The position numbers and the translations under genes were made by a program. From Sinomonas albida (GTDB taxonomy: Bacteria > Actinomycetota > Actinomycetes > Actinomycetales > Micrococcaceae), in NCBI RefSeq assembly GCF_004919045.1, contig NZ_SWDW01000003.1, forward strand, positions 199,779-263,778: DNA of 64,000 nt, written 5' to 3'. Of this stretch, positions 1-8,173 are shown piece after piece. The notes under the pieces were generated by a model, which made no database searches, was not told the origin of the DNA, and worked only from the letters and a program-made list of their open reading frames with translations. Each line of letters starts with the position of its first letter. Within the stretch, counting starts at the first letter, position 1.

Positions 1-300
1 TTGCGGGGTCCCGTCCCACCGGTTGCGGGGTCCCGTCCCACCGGTTGCGGGGTCCCGTCCCACCGGTTGCGGGGTCCCGTCCCACCGGTTGCGGGGTCCC
101 GTCCCACCGGTTGCGGGGTCCCGTCCCCTCAGAAAGCGCCCGCGCACATCATGTGCGTGGGCGCTTTTCCGTTCGAGTAGCGGTGCCCCGACTTGGCGGA
201 CGAGACCCAACAAGGTTGTCGACGGGACCCCACAACACCCTGGACGGGACCCCACAAGCTAAGGGACGGGACCCCGCAACACCCGGGACGGGACCCCGCA
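1..300. repeat. Dispersed repeat array, family A (locus 1)
   Basis: Five perfect 22-bp direct copies start at 1, 23, 45, 67 and 89, and a sixth diverging copy starts at 111; the core is TTGCGGGGTCCCGTCCC. From about 212 to 300 four copies of the same core occur in the opposite orientation, so the two halves can pair. The array is cut by the window start. The same core recurs at 6353-6495 and 21396-21495. Short open frames across it are rich in Gly, Pro, Arg and Ser and look like artefacts. There are no unique spacers, so it is not a CRISPR. Confidence 0.9.
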
Positions 301-326
301 CCGGGAGGAGGCGAGAGTCGGTGTCT

Positions 327-361
327 CAAGTTTGCACAGAGTGCAAACTTGCACTTAGTGT
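327..361 (+). promoter_or_regulatory. TetR-type operator overlapping a promoter
   Basis: Positions 327-337 and 341-351 form a perfect 11-bp inverted repeat (CAAGTTTGCAC, 3-nt spacer, complement). A second perfect palindrome with 7-bp arms (AGTGCAA/TTGCACT, 340-355) overlaps its right arm. A -10-like TAGTGT lies at 356-361, 6 nt before the GTG of the TetR gene. The layout suggests autorepression by the adjacent regulator and a leaderless transcript; both are inference. Confidence 0.72.
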
Positions 362-367
362 AATGGC

Positions 368-988
368 GTGAGCACTTCATCCGATGCGCCGTCCCGCCGC
401 GAGCTCAACAAGGCCGCGACGCGACAGTCGATCGTCCTCGCGACCGTGGGCCTTGCGCGCGAGCGCGGGCTCGGCGAGTTCACGGTCGAGGACGTCGCGG
501 ACGCCGCAGGCGTCTCCCGTCGCACGTTCTTCAACTACTTCTCGAGCGCCGAGGAGGCCATGGCCGCGCCGACGTTCGGCTTCCTCGACTCCGCGCTCGA
601 GGGATTCCGCGCGCGCCCACAGGGCGAACCGCTCCTCGACTCAGCCATCGCGGTCCTCCTCGGAGTGGCCGACAACGAGTTCATTGAGCCCATGGCCGAA
701 TCGTTCATCGTCTCCCACGGACACGATCCGGTGACCCGCTACCAGCTCCAAGCCTTCGACGAGTGCAGCGAGAAGATCGTCGCCGCGATCCGCGAGCGCG
801 AGGGCGAGACCCTCGACCCGATCTACATCCACGCGCTCGCCGGCTGCGTCATGTCCTGCGGCAAGGCCGCCCTCGAGGTCTGGCTCGCCGAGCGCGGCGG
901 CGACCTCGCGCCGTCGTCCCTTGAGCGCCTCCGCGAGCTGCTCATCAGCTCGTTCGGCCACCTGAGGACGGGCTTCGCGGCCCGGTAG
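368..988 (+). CDS. TetR/AcrR-family transcriptional regulator
   Basis: The protein has 206 aa. The N-terminal helix-turn-helix, roughly residues 15-65, carries the typical pattern FTVEDVADAAGVSRRTFFNYF; the C-terminal helical ligand domain is variable, as in the family. The GTG at 368 is chosen because a -10-like TAGTGT ends 6 nt upstream and no ribosome binding site is visible, which suggests leaderless translation. Palindromes immediately upstream are the probable operator. The MMPL exporter follows on the same strand after 78 bp, so this regulator most likely represses the exporter and itself in response to a small hydrophobic ligand. The ligand cannot be read from the sequence. Confidence 0.9.
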   Translation: MSTSSDAPSRRELNKAATRQSIVLATVGLARERGLGEFTVEDVADAAGVSRRTFFNYFSSAEEAMAAPTFGFLDSALEGFRARPQGEPLLDSAIAVLLGVADNEFIEPMAESFIVSHGHDPVTRYQLQAFDECSEKIVAAIREREGETLDPIYIHALAGCVMSCGKAALEVWLAERGGDLAPSSLERLRELLISSFGHLRTGFAAR

Positions 989-1066
989 GCCGCCCGTTTC
1001 GCTTCCCAACCCACCCGTCCAGCCCGCCTCACCCATCCCGCCCGTCTCACCCAGAAGGCACCGATC

Positions 1067-3691
1067 ATGGCTACCCTCCTCTATCGCCTCGGCCGCTTCG
1101 CCTACGACCGCCGCTGGCTCGTCCTCTCGGCCTGGATCGTGGTCCTCCTCGCCGTCGGCGGATCCGCCCTCGCGTTCCACGGCGCCCTGAGCAACACGTT
1201 CCAGATCCCCGGCACCGAGACCCAGCGCATGCTGGACAAGCTCAAGACGGACCTGCCCTCCTCCGCGGGCGGAAGCGCGAGCATCGTCTTCGAGTCCCCC
1301 GACGCCGCATTCACGCCCGCCCAGAAGCAGGGCATCAGCAACGCCCTGACCCAGATCAAGGGCCTGGACGGCGTCCAGAACGCCACCGACCCGTTCGCAA
1401 CCCAGACCCAGCTCGACAACGCGGCCACTCAGGTGGCCAGCGGACAGAAGCAGCTCGCGGCCTCCGAGGCCCAGCTCGCCGCGGGACAGCAGCAGCTTGA
1501 CGCCTCGGCGCAGCAGCTCGCCGCATCGAAGGCGCAGCTCGACGCGGGCCAGGCCCAGCTCGACGCCCAGAAGCAGGCCCTCGCCGCCCAGGGCATGTCT
1601 CCGGCAGCGGTCGCCCAGGCCACCGCGAGCGCGCAGGACAAGCTCGACGCCGGCCGGTCCCAGCTTGCCTCCGGCCAAGCGCAGTACGACGCCGCCAAGA
1701 AGAAGGCGGACGACGGCGCCGCGCAGCTCACGCAGGCGAAGGCCGACCTCGCGCTCGGCCAGCGTCAGGCCCAGGCCTCGCAGGGGCTCCGCTTCGTCTC
1801 GACCGACGGCAAGGCCGCGATCGCGACCATCCAGTTCACGAAGTCCACCGACGCCCTCCCCGCCGACCTTCGGCAGAAGGTGCAGGACCTCGCTGGCCAG
1901 GTCCCGGGCGTCCAGTCGCACGCGAGCAAGGAGCTCACGCAGGACATCTCGCAGCTCTTCGGCACCTCGGAGGCGACGGGCGTCATCATCGCCGCGATCG
2001 TGCTGCTCCTCATGCTCGGGACGTTCGTCGCCGCGGGCCTTCCGCTGCTCATGGCGCTCGTGGGCGTCGCAGTCGGCGTGGGCGGAACGTTCGCCCTGAC
2101 CGGCCTCATCCAGATGAGCTCCACGACCCCCATGCTCGGGCTCATGCTCGGCCTCGCGGTGGGCATCGACTATTCGCTCTTCATCGTCAACCGGCACCGG
2201 ACCCAGCTCCTGCACGGCATGCACCCCCGCGAGTCCGTCGCGCTGTCGATCGGCACCTCGGGCAACGCGGTCCTCTTCGCGGGCCTCACGGTGATCATCG
2301 CGCTCGCCGCGCTCGTAGTCCCGGGCCTGCCGTTCCTCGCCGTCATGGGCATCGCCGCGGCCGCCACGGTGGCCGTCTCCGTGCTCGTGGCGATCACGCT
2401 CCTCCCGGCCCTCCTCGCCTTCGCGGGCAAGCGCCTCATCTCCAAGCGGCGCTGGAAGAAGGCGGAGGCGCAGAACGCGCGGTTCGCCGGCCACGCCGAA
2501 GAGCGGGACGCGGCCGAGGCCCGCGAGGACCTGGTGAAGGCCGAGCGGGGCTGGGGCGCGTGGGTCACGCGGCACCCGTGGATTGCCCTCGTGGCGTCCG
2601 TGCTCGTCCTGGGTGCGCTCGCGCTCCCGGCGGCCCAGCTGCGGCTCGCCCTCCCCGACGGCGGCTCCGAGCCCGTCGAGTCGAGCGCCTACCAGGCCTA
2701 CGACGCCACCGGGAAGTACTTCGGCCAGGGCATGACAGGGCCGATCGTGGTGGTTGGCGAGCTCCCGTCCGGCCTCGACGCGACCGCCGCGAAGACCAGG
2801 GAGTACGACGTCGCGGACCAGCTCCGCTCGGTCCAGGGCGTCACCGCCGCGGTCCCCGTCGCGCTGAGCGACGACCGCCGCACCGCGGTCTTCCAGGTCA
2901 TCCCGACCGACGGCCCCGCGAGCGCCAGCACGGTGCAGGTGGTCCACGATCTCCGCGCGAAGGGGGCGCAGATCCAGAGCGCCACCGGCGTCACGATCGG
3001 CCTCACGGGACAGACCGCCGCGAACGTGGACGTCTCGTCCAAGCTCGCCGACGCCCTTCCGCCGTACCTCGCGATCGTCGTCGGACTCTCGCTCGTGCTC
3101 CTGCTCCTCGTGTTCCGTTCGCTCCTCGTGCCGCTCCTCGCGACCGGCGGGTTCCTCCTCTCCCTCGGGGCAGCGTTCGGCGCGGTGGTCGCGGTGTACC
3201 AGTGGGGATGGCTGGGCCAGGTGTTCGAGGTCTCGCACCCCGGCGCGGTGCTGAGCTTCCTTCCGATCCTGCTCATCGGCATCCTGTTCGGCCTCGCGAT
3301 GGACTACCAGGTGTTCATCACGGCCGGCATCCGCGAGGCCTACGCGCATGGGCAGGAGGCGCACGTCGCGGTCAAGACGGGCTTCCGGCACGCGGCGCGC
3401 GTCGTGACGGCCGCCGCGATCATCATGGTGAGCGTCTTCGCGGGCTTCATCTTCAGCCACGTGACGATGATCCGGCCGCTCGGCTTCGCGCTCGCGCTCG
3501 GCGTCCTCCTGGACGCATTCCTGGTCCGCATGACACTCGTCCCGGCGGTCATGCGCCTCCTGGGCAAGGGCGCCTGGTGGCTCCCGCGCTGGCTCGGGCG
3601 GATCCTCCCGGACCTCGACATCGAGGGCGCGCGCCTCGAGCGGACGACGGCGGAGCCCACTCCGCGCGTCCCGGAGCCTGCCGGCCGCTAG
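1067..3691 (+). CDS. MMPL/RND-family membrane exporter with periplasmic coiled coil
   Basis: The protein has 874 aa, with the two-half layout of MMPL/RND transporters. The first TM segment is near residues 17-37, a large external loop follows, then a block of TM helices around 300-460, a second external loop and a second TM block around 660-840. Residues about 120-240 hold a long Gln/Ala/Leu coiled coil with repeats such as QLAAGQQQLDASAQQLAASK, resembling the YhgE/Pip-type insert rather than classic mycobacterial MmpL. The ATG at 1067 follows an AGAAGG ribosome binding site. The upstream TetR gene is probably its regulator. Export of lipids, drugs or a surface molecule by proton-motive force is the family role; the substrate is unknown. 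Confidence 0.88.
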   Translation: MATLLYRLGRFAYDRRWLVLSAWIVVLLAVGGSALAFHGALSNTFQIPGTETQRMLDKLKTDLPSSAGGSASIVFESPDAAFTPAQKQGISNALTQIKGLDGVQNATDPFATQTQLDNAATQVASGQKQLAASEAQLAAGQQQLDASAQQLAASKAQLDAGQAQLDAQKQALAAQGMSPAAVAQATASAQDKLDAGRSQLASGQAQYDAAKKKADDGAAQLTQAKADLALGQRQAQASQGLRFVSTDGKAAIATIQFTKSTDALPADLRQKVQDLAGQVPGVQSHASKELTQDISQLFGTSEATGVIIAAIVLLLMLGTFVAAGLPLLMALVGVAVGVGGTFALTGLIQMSSTTPMLGLMLGLAVGIDYSLFIVNRHRTQLLHGMHPRESVALSIGTSGNAVLFAGLTVIIALAALVVPGLPFLAVMGIAAAATVAVSVLVAITLLPALLAFAGKRLISKRRWKKAEAQNARFAGHAEERDAAEAREDLVKAERGWGAWVTRHPWIALVASVLVLGALALPAAQLRLALPDGGSEPVESSAYQAYDATGKYFGQGMTGPIVVVGELPSGLDATAAKTREYDVADQLRSVQGVTAAVPVALSDDRRTAVFQVIPTDGPASASTVQVVHDLRAKGAQIQSATGVTIGLTGQTAANVDVSSKLADALPPYLAIVVGLSLVLLLLVFRSLLVPLLATGGFLLSLGAAFGAVVAVYQWGWLGQVFEVSHPGAVLSFLPILLIGILFGLAMDYQVFITAGIREAYAHGQEAHVAVKTGFRHAARVVTAAAIIMVSVFAGFIFSHVTMIRPLGFALALGVLLDAFLVRMTLVPAVMRLLGKGAWWLPRWLGRILPDLDIEGARLERTTAEPTPRVPEPAGR

Positions 3692-3713
3692 GCCCCGCGA
3701 CGAACTGCAGCGT

Positions 3714-3729
3714 TAGGCTGGACGGCGTG
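3714..3729 (+). promoter_or_regulatory. Leaderless promoter of maf
   Basis: TAGGCT at 3714-3719 matches the actinobacterial -10 pattern TAnnnT and ends 7 nt before the GTG start at 3727. No Shine-Dalgarno sequence is present, so transcription would begin at or next to the start codon. No convincing -35 box is seen. Confidence 0.5.
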
Positions 3730-4395
3730 ACTTCCACACCGTCCAGCCTTTCGCCGTCTCCGGGTCCCCTCGCGCCGCTCATCCTGGCCTCGAAGTCCCC
3801 TGCCCGCACGAAGCTCCTCGCGGAGGCCGGGATCCCGCACCGCATCGTCGTCTCGGCCATCGACGAGAATGCCATCACGGCCCAGCATCCCGAAGCGAGT
3901 CCGGCCGAGATCGCCCTCCTGCTCGCACGGTCCAAGGCGGAGGCCGTAGCGTCCCTCCCCGAGGCCGACGGCGCGCTCGTGCTCGGCTGCGACTCCGTGT
4001 TCGAGTTCGACGGCCACGCGCTCGGCAAGCCGTACACGCCCGACGTCGCCGTCGAGAGGCTGCGGGCCATGAGCGGCCGCGCGGGCGTGCTCCACACTGG
4101 CCATTGGCTCGTCGACTGCCGCGACGGAGTGGTCTCGAGCGAGGGCGAGCTCGCATCCGCGGGGGTCGAGTTCACCGAAATGGCCGACGACGAGATCGCC
4201 GCCTACGTCGCGACCGGCGAACCGCTCCACTGCGCCGGCTCGTTCACGATCGACGGCCTGGGCGGCGCGTTCCTCGCCCGAGTCGACGGCGACCCGCACA
4301 CTGTCGTGGGCCTCTCGGTCTCGACCCTTCGGCTGCTGCTTTCCCGCGCCAAGGTGCGGATCACCGATTTCTGGGCTCCCGCCGTCGTGCGCTGA
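3727..4395 (+). CDS. maf: Maf-family nucleotide pyrophosphatase
   Basis: The protein has 222 aa. The N-terminal LILASKSPARTKLLAEAGI is the Maf signature (normally LASxSPRR), and the central LVLGCDSVFEFDG and LGKPYTPDVAVERL segments carry the acidic metal-binding and substrate residues. The Maf family hydrolyses non-canonical or modified nucleoside triphosphates (dTTP/UTP or m7GTP classes) in the cytoplasm. GTG 3727 is chosen from the -10 box just upstream and because the conserved fold begins about 18 residues in. The last 47 bp of the gene are duplicated 14 bp downstream. In related genomes maf often lies beside the acyl-CoA carboxylase genes, as here. Confidence 0.9.
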   Translation: MTSTPSSLSPSPGPLAPLILASKSPARTKLLAEAGIPHRIVVSAIDENAITAQHPEASPAEIALLLARSKAEAVASLPEADGALVLGCDSVFEFDGHALGKPYTPDVAVERLRAMSGRAGVLHTGHWLVDCRDGVVSSEGELASAGVEFTEMADDEIAAYVATGEPLHCAGSFTIDGLGGAFLARVDGDPHTVVGLSVSTLRLLLSRAKVRITDFWAPAVVR

Positions 4396-4456
4396 GCGGT
4401 TGCGCCCGTCCAAGGTGCGGATCACCGACTTCTGGGCCCCCGCCGTCGTGCGCTGA
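4349..4456 (+). repeat. Duplicated 3' end of maf
   Basis: The 47 bp at 4349-4395, covering the last 15 codons and stop of maf, recur at 4410-4456 with two substitutions. Only 14 bp separate the copies (period 61 bp). The second copy ends in the same TGA but has no start and no upstream coding sequence, so it is a fragment and not a gene. Confidence 0.95.
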
Positions 4457-4537
4457 AATTTGTAGGACTCCGACAAAGGAATGGCCGGTCCCCCGCCGAA
4501 TCCGCCATCAATATGGGCGATTCCGCCAAAGGGGCGT

Positions 4538-4563
4538 TAGGCTCTCGGACAGTACAGAACGGA
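4538..4563 (+). promoter_or_regulatory. Probable promoter and RBS of the acyl-CoA carboxylase gene
   Basis: TAGGCT at 4538-4543 is a TAnnnT -10 candidate. GGAG at 4560-4563 lies 6 nt before the proposed TTG start. An ATG at 4513 in the same frame lies upstream of this -10 box and is therefore an unlikely start. Confidence 0.5.
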
Positions 4564-4569
4564 GTAGCC

Positions 4570-6354
4570 TTGTCCCTCAACGCTGGAAGCACGTCCATCA
4601 CGAAGGTGCTCATCGCGAACCGCGGTGAGATCGCCGTACGCGTCATCCGCGCGGCTCGCGACGCGGGGCTGGCCTCGGTCGCCGTCTACGCGGACCCGGA
4701 CCGGGACGCGCTGCACGTGCGCCTGGCCGACGAGGCCTTCGCGCTCGGTGGGACGACGGCCGCCGAGTCGTATCTGGTCATGGACAAGATCCTCGACGCC
4801 GCCCGGCAGTCCGGCGCGGACGCCATCCACCCCGGCTACGGCTTCCTGTCCGAGAACGCGGAGTTCGCGCGCCGCGTCATCGAGGCCGGGCTGACCTGGA
4901 TCGGTCCGTCGCCTGATGCGATCGCCGCGCTCGGCGACAAGGTGCGCGCCCGGCACATCGCGGAGAAGGTCGGCGCGCCGCTGGTTCCCGGCACGAAGGA
5001 TCCCGTGGAGTCCGCGGCGGAGGTCCTCGAGTTCGCCCGCGAGTTCGGCCTGCCGGTCGCGATCAAGGCGGCCTACGGCGGCGGCGGCCGCGGCATCAAG
5101 GTGGCCCGTACGCTCGAGGAGATTCCCGAGCTCTACGACTCGGCCGTGCGCGAGGCCACGGCGGCGTTCGGCCGCGGCGAGTGCTTCATCGAGCGCTTCC
5201 TCGACGCCCCGCGCCACGTCGAGACGCAGTGTCTCGCCGATTCCGACGGCCACGTCGTGGTGGTCTCGACGCGCGACTGCTCGCTCCAGCGCCGCAACCA
5301 GAAGCTCGTCGAGGAGGCCCCGGCGCCGTTCCTCACGGAGGAGCAGACCAAGCGCCTCTACGAATCCTCGAAGGCGATCCTCAAGGAGGCCGGGTACCTC
5401 GGCGCCGGGACGTGCGAATTCCTCGTCGGCCAGGACGGCACCATCAGCTTCCTCGAGGTCAACACGCGCCTCCAGGTCGAGCACTGCGTCTCCGAGGAGG
5501 TCACGGGGCTCGACCTCGTGCGCGAGCAGTTCCGCCTGGCCCGCGGCGAGGCCCTCGGCTACGACGATCCCGAGATCCGCGGCCATTCCTTCGAGTTCCG
5601 GATCAACGGCGAGGACCCAGGCCGGAACTTCATGCCCGCACCCGGCACCGTCGAGACGCTCAAGTACCCGGCCGGCCCGGGCGTGCGCGTCGACTCCGGC
5701 ATCGAGGCGGGCGAGGTCATCAGCGGCAACTTCGACTCGATGCTCGCGAAGCTCATCGTGACCGGCTCGAGCCGCGAGCAGGCGCTCGAGCGATCGCGCC
5801 GCGCGCTCGACGAGCTCGTCATCACGGGCATGCCCACGGTGGTCCCCTTCCACGCGGCCGTGGTGCGGGACGCCGCGTTCGCGCCGGCCTCGGGCCCCTT
5901 CAGCGTCCACACCCGCTGGATCGAGACGGAGTTCGAGAACGAGATCCCCGCGTGGTCGGGCGTGCCCGGCGCAGGCGCGGACGACGCCGGAGAGCGGCAG
6001 AGCGTCGTCGTCGAGGTGGGCGGCAAGCGCCTCGAGGTGACGATCCCGGCTGGCCTCGGCGGCGTGGCCCGGGCCAGCAAGGCCAAGGCCAAGAAGGCCC
6101 GCCCGCAGCGTGGTGGCGCGGCCTCGACGGCGGCGAGCGGGGACGCACTCACGGCGCCGATGCAGGGCACCATCGTCAAGGTGGCTGTCGAGAACGGCGA
6201 GCAGGTCGCGGAAGGCGATCTCGTCGTCGTCCTTGAGGCGATGAAGATGGAGCAGCCGCTCACGGCTCACCGCTCCGGCACCGTCCACGGCCTCACGGCC
6301 GCCCCGGGCCAGACGGTCGCGGCCGGCTCGGTGATCGCGACGATCGAGGACTGA
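4570..6354 (+). CDS. accA: Acyl-CoA carboxylase alpha subunit (biotin carboxylase plus BCCP)
   Basis: The protein has 594 aa. Residues about 10-450 are the biotin carboxylase part: [19 protein letters not shown] at the start, the ATP-grasp glycine loop [13 protein letters not shown] near 165-177, and the [20 protein letters not shown] active-site stretch. A Lys/Ala-rich linker leads to the biotinyl domain with EAMKMEQ, the biotinylated lysine being near 559. It carboxylates biotin using ATP and bicarbonate and hands it to a separate carboxyltransferase beta subunit, supplying malonyl- or methylmalonyl-CoA for lipid synthesis. It resembles AccA3-type actinobacterial subunits. TTG 4570 is chosen for the GGAG just upstream. 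The stop codon runs directly into a family A repeat array. Confidence 0.93.
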   Translation: MSLNAGSTSITKVLIANRGEIAVRVIRAARDAGLASVAVYADPDRDALHVRLADEAFALGGTTAAESYLVMDKILDAARQSGADAIHPGYGFLSENAEFARRVIEAGLTWIGPSPDAIAALGDKVRARHIAEKVGAPLVPGTKDPVESAAEVLEFAREFGLPVAIKAAYGGGGRGIKVARTLEEIPELYDSAVREATAAFGRGECFIERFLDAPRHVETQCLADSDGHVVVVSTRDCSLQRRNQKLVEEAPAPFLTEEQTKRLYESSKAILKEAGYLGAGTCEFLVGQDGTISFLEVNTRLQVEHCVSEEVTGLDLVREQFRLARGEALGYDDPEIRGHSFEFRINGEDPGRNFMPAPGTVETLKYPAGPGVRVDSGIEAGEVISGNFDSMLAKLIVTGSSREQALERSRRALDELVITGMPTVVPFHAAVVRDAAFAPASGPFSVHTRWIETEFENEIPAWSGVPGAGADDAGERQSVVVEVGGKRLEVTIPAGLGGVARASKAKAKKARPQRGGAASTAASGDALTAPMQGTIVKVAVENGEQVAEGDLVVVLEAMKMEQPLTAHRSGTVHGLTAAPGQTVAAGSVIATIED

Positions 6355-6495
6355 CCCCGCAACGCGACGGCAGGGACCCCGCAACACGAGGGACGGGACC
6401 CCACAACGAGAGGGACGGGACCCCACAACGAGAAGGTTCGTTGCGGGGTCCCGTCCCTTAGCTTGCGGGGTCCCGTCCCTTAGCTTGCGGGGTCA
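6353..6495. repeat. Dispersed repeat array, family A (locus 2)
   Basis: Copies of the core GGGACCCCRCAAC on the plus strand (about 6353-6430) are followed by inverted copies TTGCGGGGTCCCGTCCC (about 6440-6493). The array starts inside the stop codon of the carboxylase gene and ends 3 nt before the stop of the convergent transporter gene, filling the whole gap. The two halves can fold into a strong hairpin and might act as a bidirectional terminator. Confidence 0.88.
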
Positions 6496-6497
6496 GG

Positions 6498-7925
6498 TTA
6501 CGCCGCGATGTTGTCCTCGAAGTCCCGGTCGCGGGTCTCGCGCGTGAGGAACAGGGCGACGAGCGTCAGGAGCGCGGCGACGGCGAGGTAGACGCCCACG
6601 AGCACCGTGCTGCCCTTCCCGGCCTGCCACAGGGCGATCGCGACGAACGAGGCCGGCGCCGCGCCGATCACGGACGAGAGGTTGTACGCGATCGCCGAGC
6701 CCGTGTAGCGGACGTTCGCCGGGAACAGCTCGGGCAGGATCGCGGCCATGGGCCCGAACGTCGCGCCCATGAGCGTGAACCCAACGATGAGGCCGACCAT
6801 CGCGGCGCCCGTGCCCGGCCCGAACATGAGCCCCCACGCGATGCCGAACGCGAAGATGCCGCCCGTGACCCACAGGAGGAACTTCCGCCGGCCGTACCTT
6901 TCGGCGAGCGGGCCCGAAACAACCGTGAAGACGCCGAAGAACACGACGCCGATGATGAGCATCCACAGGAACGTGCCCCTGTCGATCCCCAGCCCGGGCA
7001 CGAAGGAGGCGGCGTCGAACGTCTTCCCCGCCTTCTCGGCGGCGGCCCGCGCCACCTCGGCCTTCGCGGGAGCCGTCCCATACGTGAGCGTGAAGCTCGT
7101 GGTCAGGTAGAACAGCACGTAGGTGGCCAGCATGATGAACGTGCCCGCGATGACGGCGCGCCAGTGGTGCTTGAACGTCGCGGCCAGCGGGACGCGGGCC
7201 ACTTTGTCCTCCTCGAGGACCTTCTGGAACGACGTGCTCTCGACGAGCTTGAGCCGCACGTAGAGCCCGATCGCCACCATGACGACGCTGAACAGGAACG
7301 GGATGCGCCACCCGAAGTCCTCGAACTGCTTCGTGGTCAGGAAGCCGTTCATCACCACGTACATCGTGTTCGCGATGATGAAGCCGATCGGCGCCCCGAG
7401 CTGCGGGAACGTGCCCCACACCGCGCGCTTGCCCGCGGGCGCGTTCTCCGTCGCGAGGAGCGCCGCACCGGACCATTCGCCGCCGAGGGCGAGCCCCTGG
7501 AGGAAGCGGAGGACCACGAGCAGGAGCGGCGCGAGGACCACCCAGCCGGGCGTCGTGGCCGGCGGCAGGACCCCGATGAAGAACGTCGCGAGGCCCATGG
7601 TGAGCAGCGACGCGACGAGCGTGCCCTTCCGTCCGAGCTTGTCCCCGAAGTGGCCGAACACGATCGACCCGATGGGCCGCGCAAAGAAGGCGACGCCGAA
7701 GATCGCGAAGGAGGAGAGGATCGCGTTGATGTCCGTCGCGCCCGGGAAGAACAGCTTCGGGAAGACGAGGACGGACGCCGTCGCATACGCGTAGAAGTCG
7801 AAGAACTCGATCGTCGTTCCGATGAGACTCGAGAAGATCACCCGCCCGCGGGTGTTCGCGCTCTGCTGCGGCGTGGTTCTCTGCGGCTCGGCCGCCGATT
7901 CCTCGGCGACGGCTCGTGTGGCCAT
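6498..7925 (-). CDS. MHS-family MFS transporter (metabolite:H+ symporter)
   Basis: The protein has 475 aa with 12 predicted TM helices. Family marks include IEFFDFYAYATASVLVFPKL in TM1, the loop 2-3 motif GHFGDKLGRKG and RFLQGLALGGEWSGA. The metabolite:H+ symporter group includes shikimate, citrate, ketoglutarate and proline/betaine carriers; the substrate here is not clear. Start: ATG at 7925 with GAAAGG 11 nt upstream; an in-frame ATG at 7946 is the alternative. It is divergent from narK, with inverted repeats in the 250-bp gap. It ends against the family A repeat array. It is probably unrelated to the nitrate genes. Confidence 0.85.
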   Translation of the reverse strand: MATRAVAEESAAEPQRTTPQQSANTRGRVIFSSLIGTTIEFFDFYAYATASVLVFPKLFFPGATDINAILSSFAIFGVAFFARPIGSIVFGHFGDKLGRKGTLVASLLTMGLATFFIGVLPPATTPGWVVLAPLLLVVLRFLQGLALGGEWSGAALLATENAPAGKRAVWGTFPQLGAPIGFIIANTMYVVMNGFLTTKQFEDFGWRIPFLFSVVMVAIGLYVRLKLVESTSFQKVLEEDKVARVPLAATFKHHWRAVIAGTFIMLATYVLFYLTTSFTLTYGTAPAKAEVARAAAEKAGKTFDAASFVPGLGIDRGTFLWMLIIGVVFFGVFTVVSGPLAERYGRRKFLLWVTGGIFAFGIAWGLMFGPGTGAAMVGLIVGFTLMGATFGPMAAILPELFPANVRYTGSAIAYNLSSVIGAAPASFVAIALWQAGKGSTVLVGVYLAVAALLTLVALFLTRETRDRDFEDNIAA

Positions 7926-8010
7926 GGGTGCTGGTGCCTTTCGCATGCCGGACCCACCGTTGACACGGGTCCTGGGATTGTGCTCGGCCATCCTATGAAC
8001 CGCGTCCACT

Positions 8011-8074
8011 GACCGGACATTCGGTCCATATAGCGGACATCACCTCACGCCTCACCGGGACCAGCCGTGAGGTG
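8011..8074. promoter_or_regulatory. Inverted repeats in the transporter/narK divergent gap
   Basis: Two nested elements are visible. GACCG/CGGTC (8011-8026) overlaps GTCC-n7-GGAC (8024-8038). Further right CACCTCACG (8041-8049) is mirrored by CGTGAGGTG (8066-8074), a perfect 9-bp arm pair with a 16-nt spacer. They lie upstream of the minus-strand transporter and just before the narK boxes and may be operators for an unknown regulator. Confidence 0.4.
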
Positions 8075-8084
8075 AGAGGTCGAT

Positions 8085-8141
8085 GTCACGGCCTGTTTAC
8101 ACCCCGCGACGCTCGCGGAAACGCGCCGTTCCTAGCGTGGA
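8085..8141 (+). promoter_or_regulatory. narK promoter with GlnR-like 11-bp-spaced boxes
   Basis: Four 5-mers begin every 11 bp: GTCAC (8085), TTTAC (8096), CGACG (8107) and GAAAC (8118). Ten bases later comes a -10-like TAGCGT (8133-8138). This matches the GlnR box layout gTnAC-n6-GaAAC repeated twice. The nirB promoter at 22012-22068 aligns with this segment without a gap, including the distance to the -10. The expected role is activation under nitrogen limitation; the regulator itself is not in the window. Confidence 0.65.
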
Positions 8142-8173
8142 ACCAGATAAGTTCCCACGTCCAAGGAGCGCCC

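Noticed and set aside
1-130. CRISPR array
   Set aside because: Repeats are contiguous with a 22-bp period and no unique spacers; no cas genes nearby.
23-262. Small proteins encoded by the family A repeats
   Set aside because: Frames exist only because the repeat lacks stop codons; no start signals and repetitive low-complexity product.
641-3460. Open frame of 939 codons on the minus strand
   Set aside because: Antisense to the TetR/MMPL pair; dominated by Glu/Arg/His.
4410-4456. Second maf gene or pseudogene
   Set aside because: Only the last 47 bp are present; no start and no upstream coding part.
4513-4570. ATG at 4513 as start of the carboxylase subunit
   Set aside because: It lies upstream of the -10 candidate and lacks a ribosome binding site; conserved sequence begins after TTG 4570.
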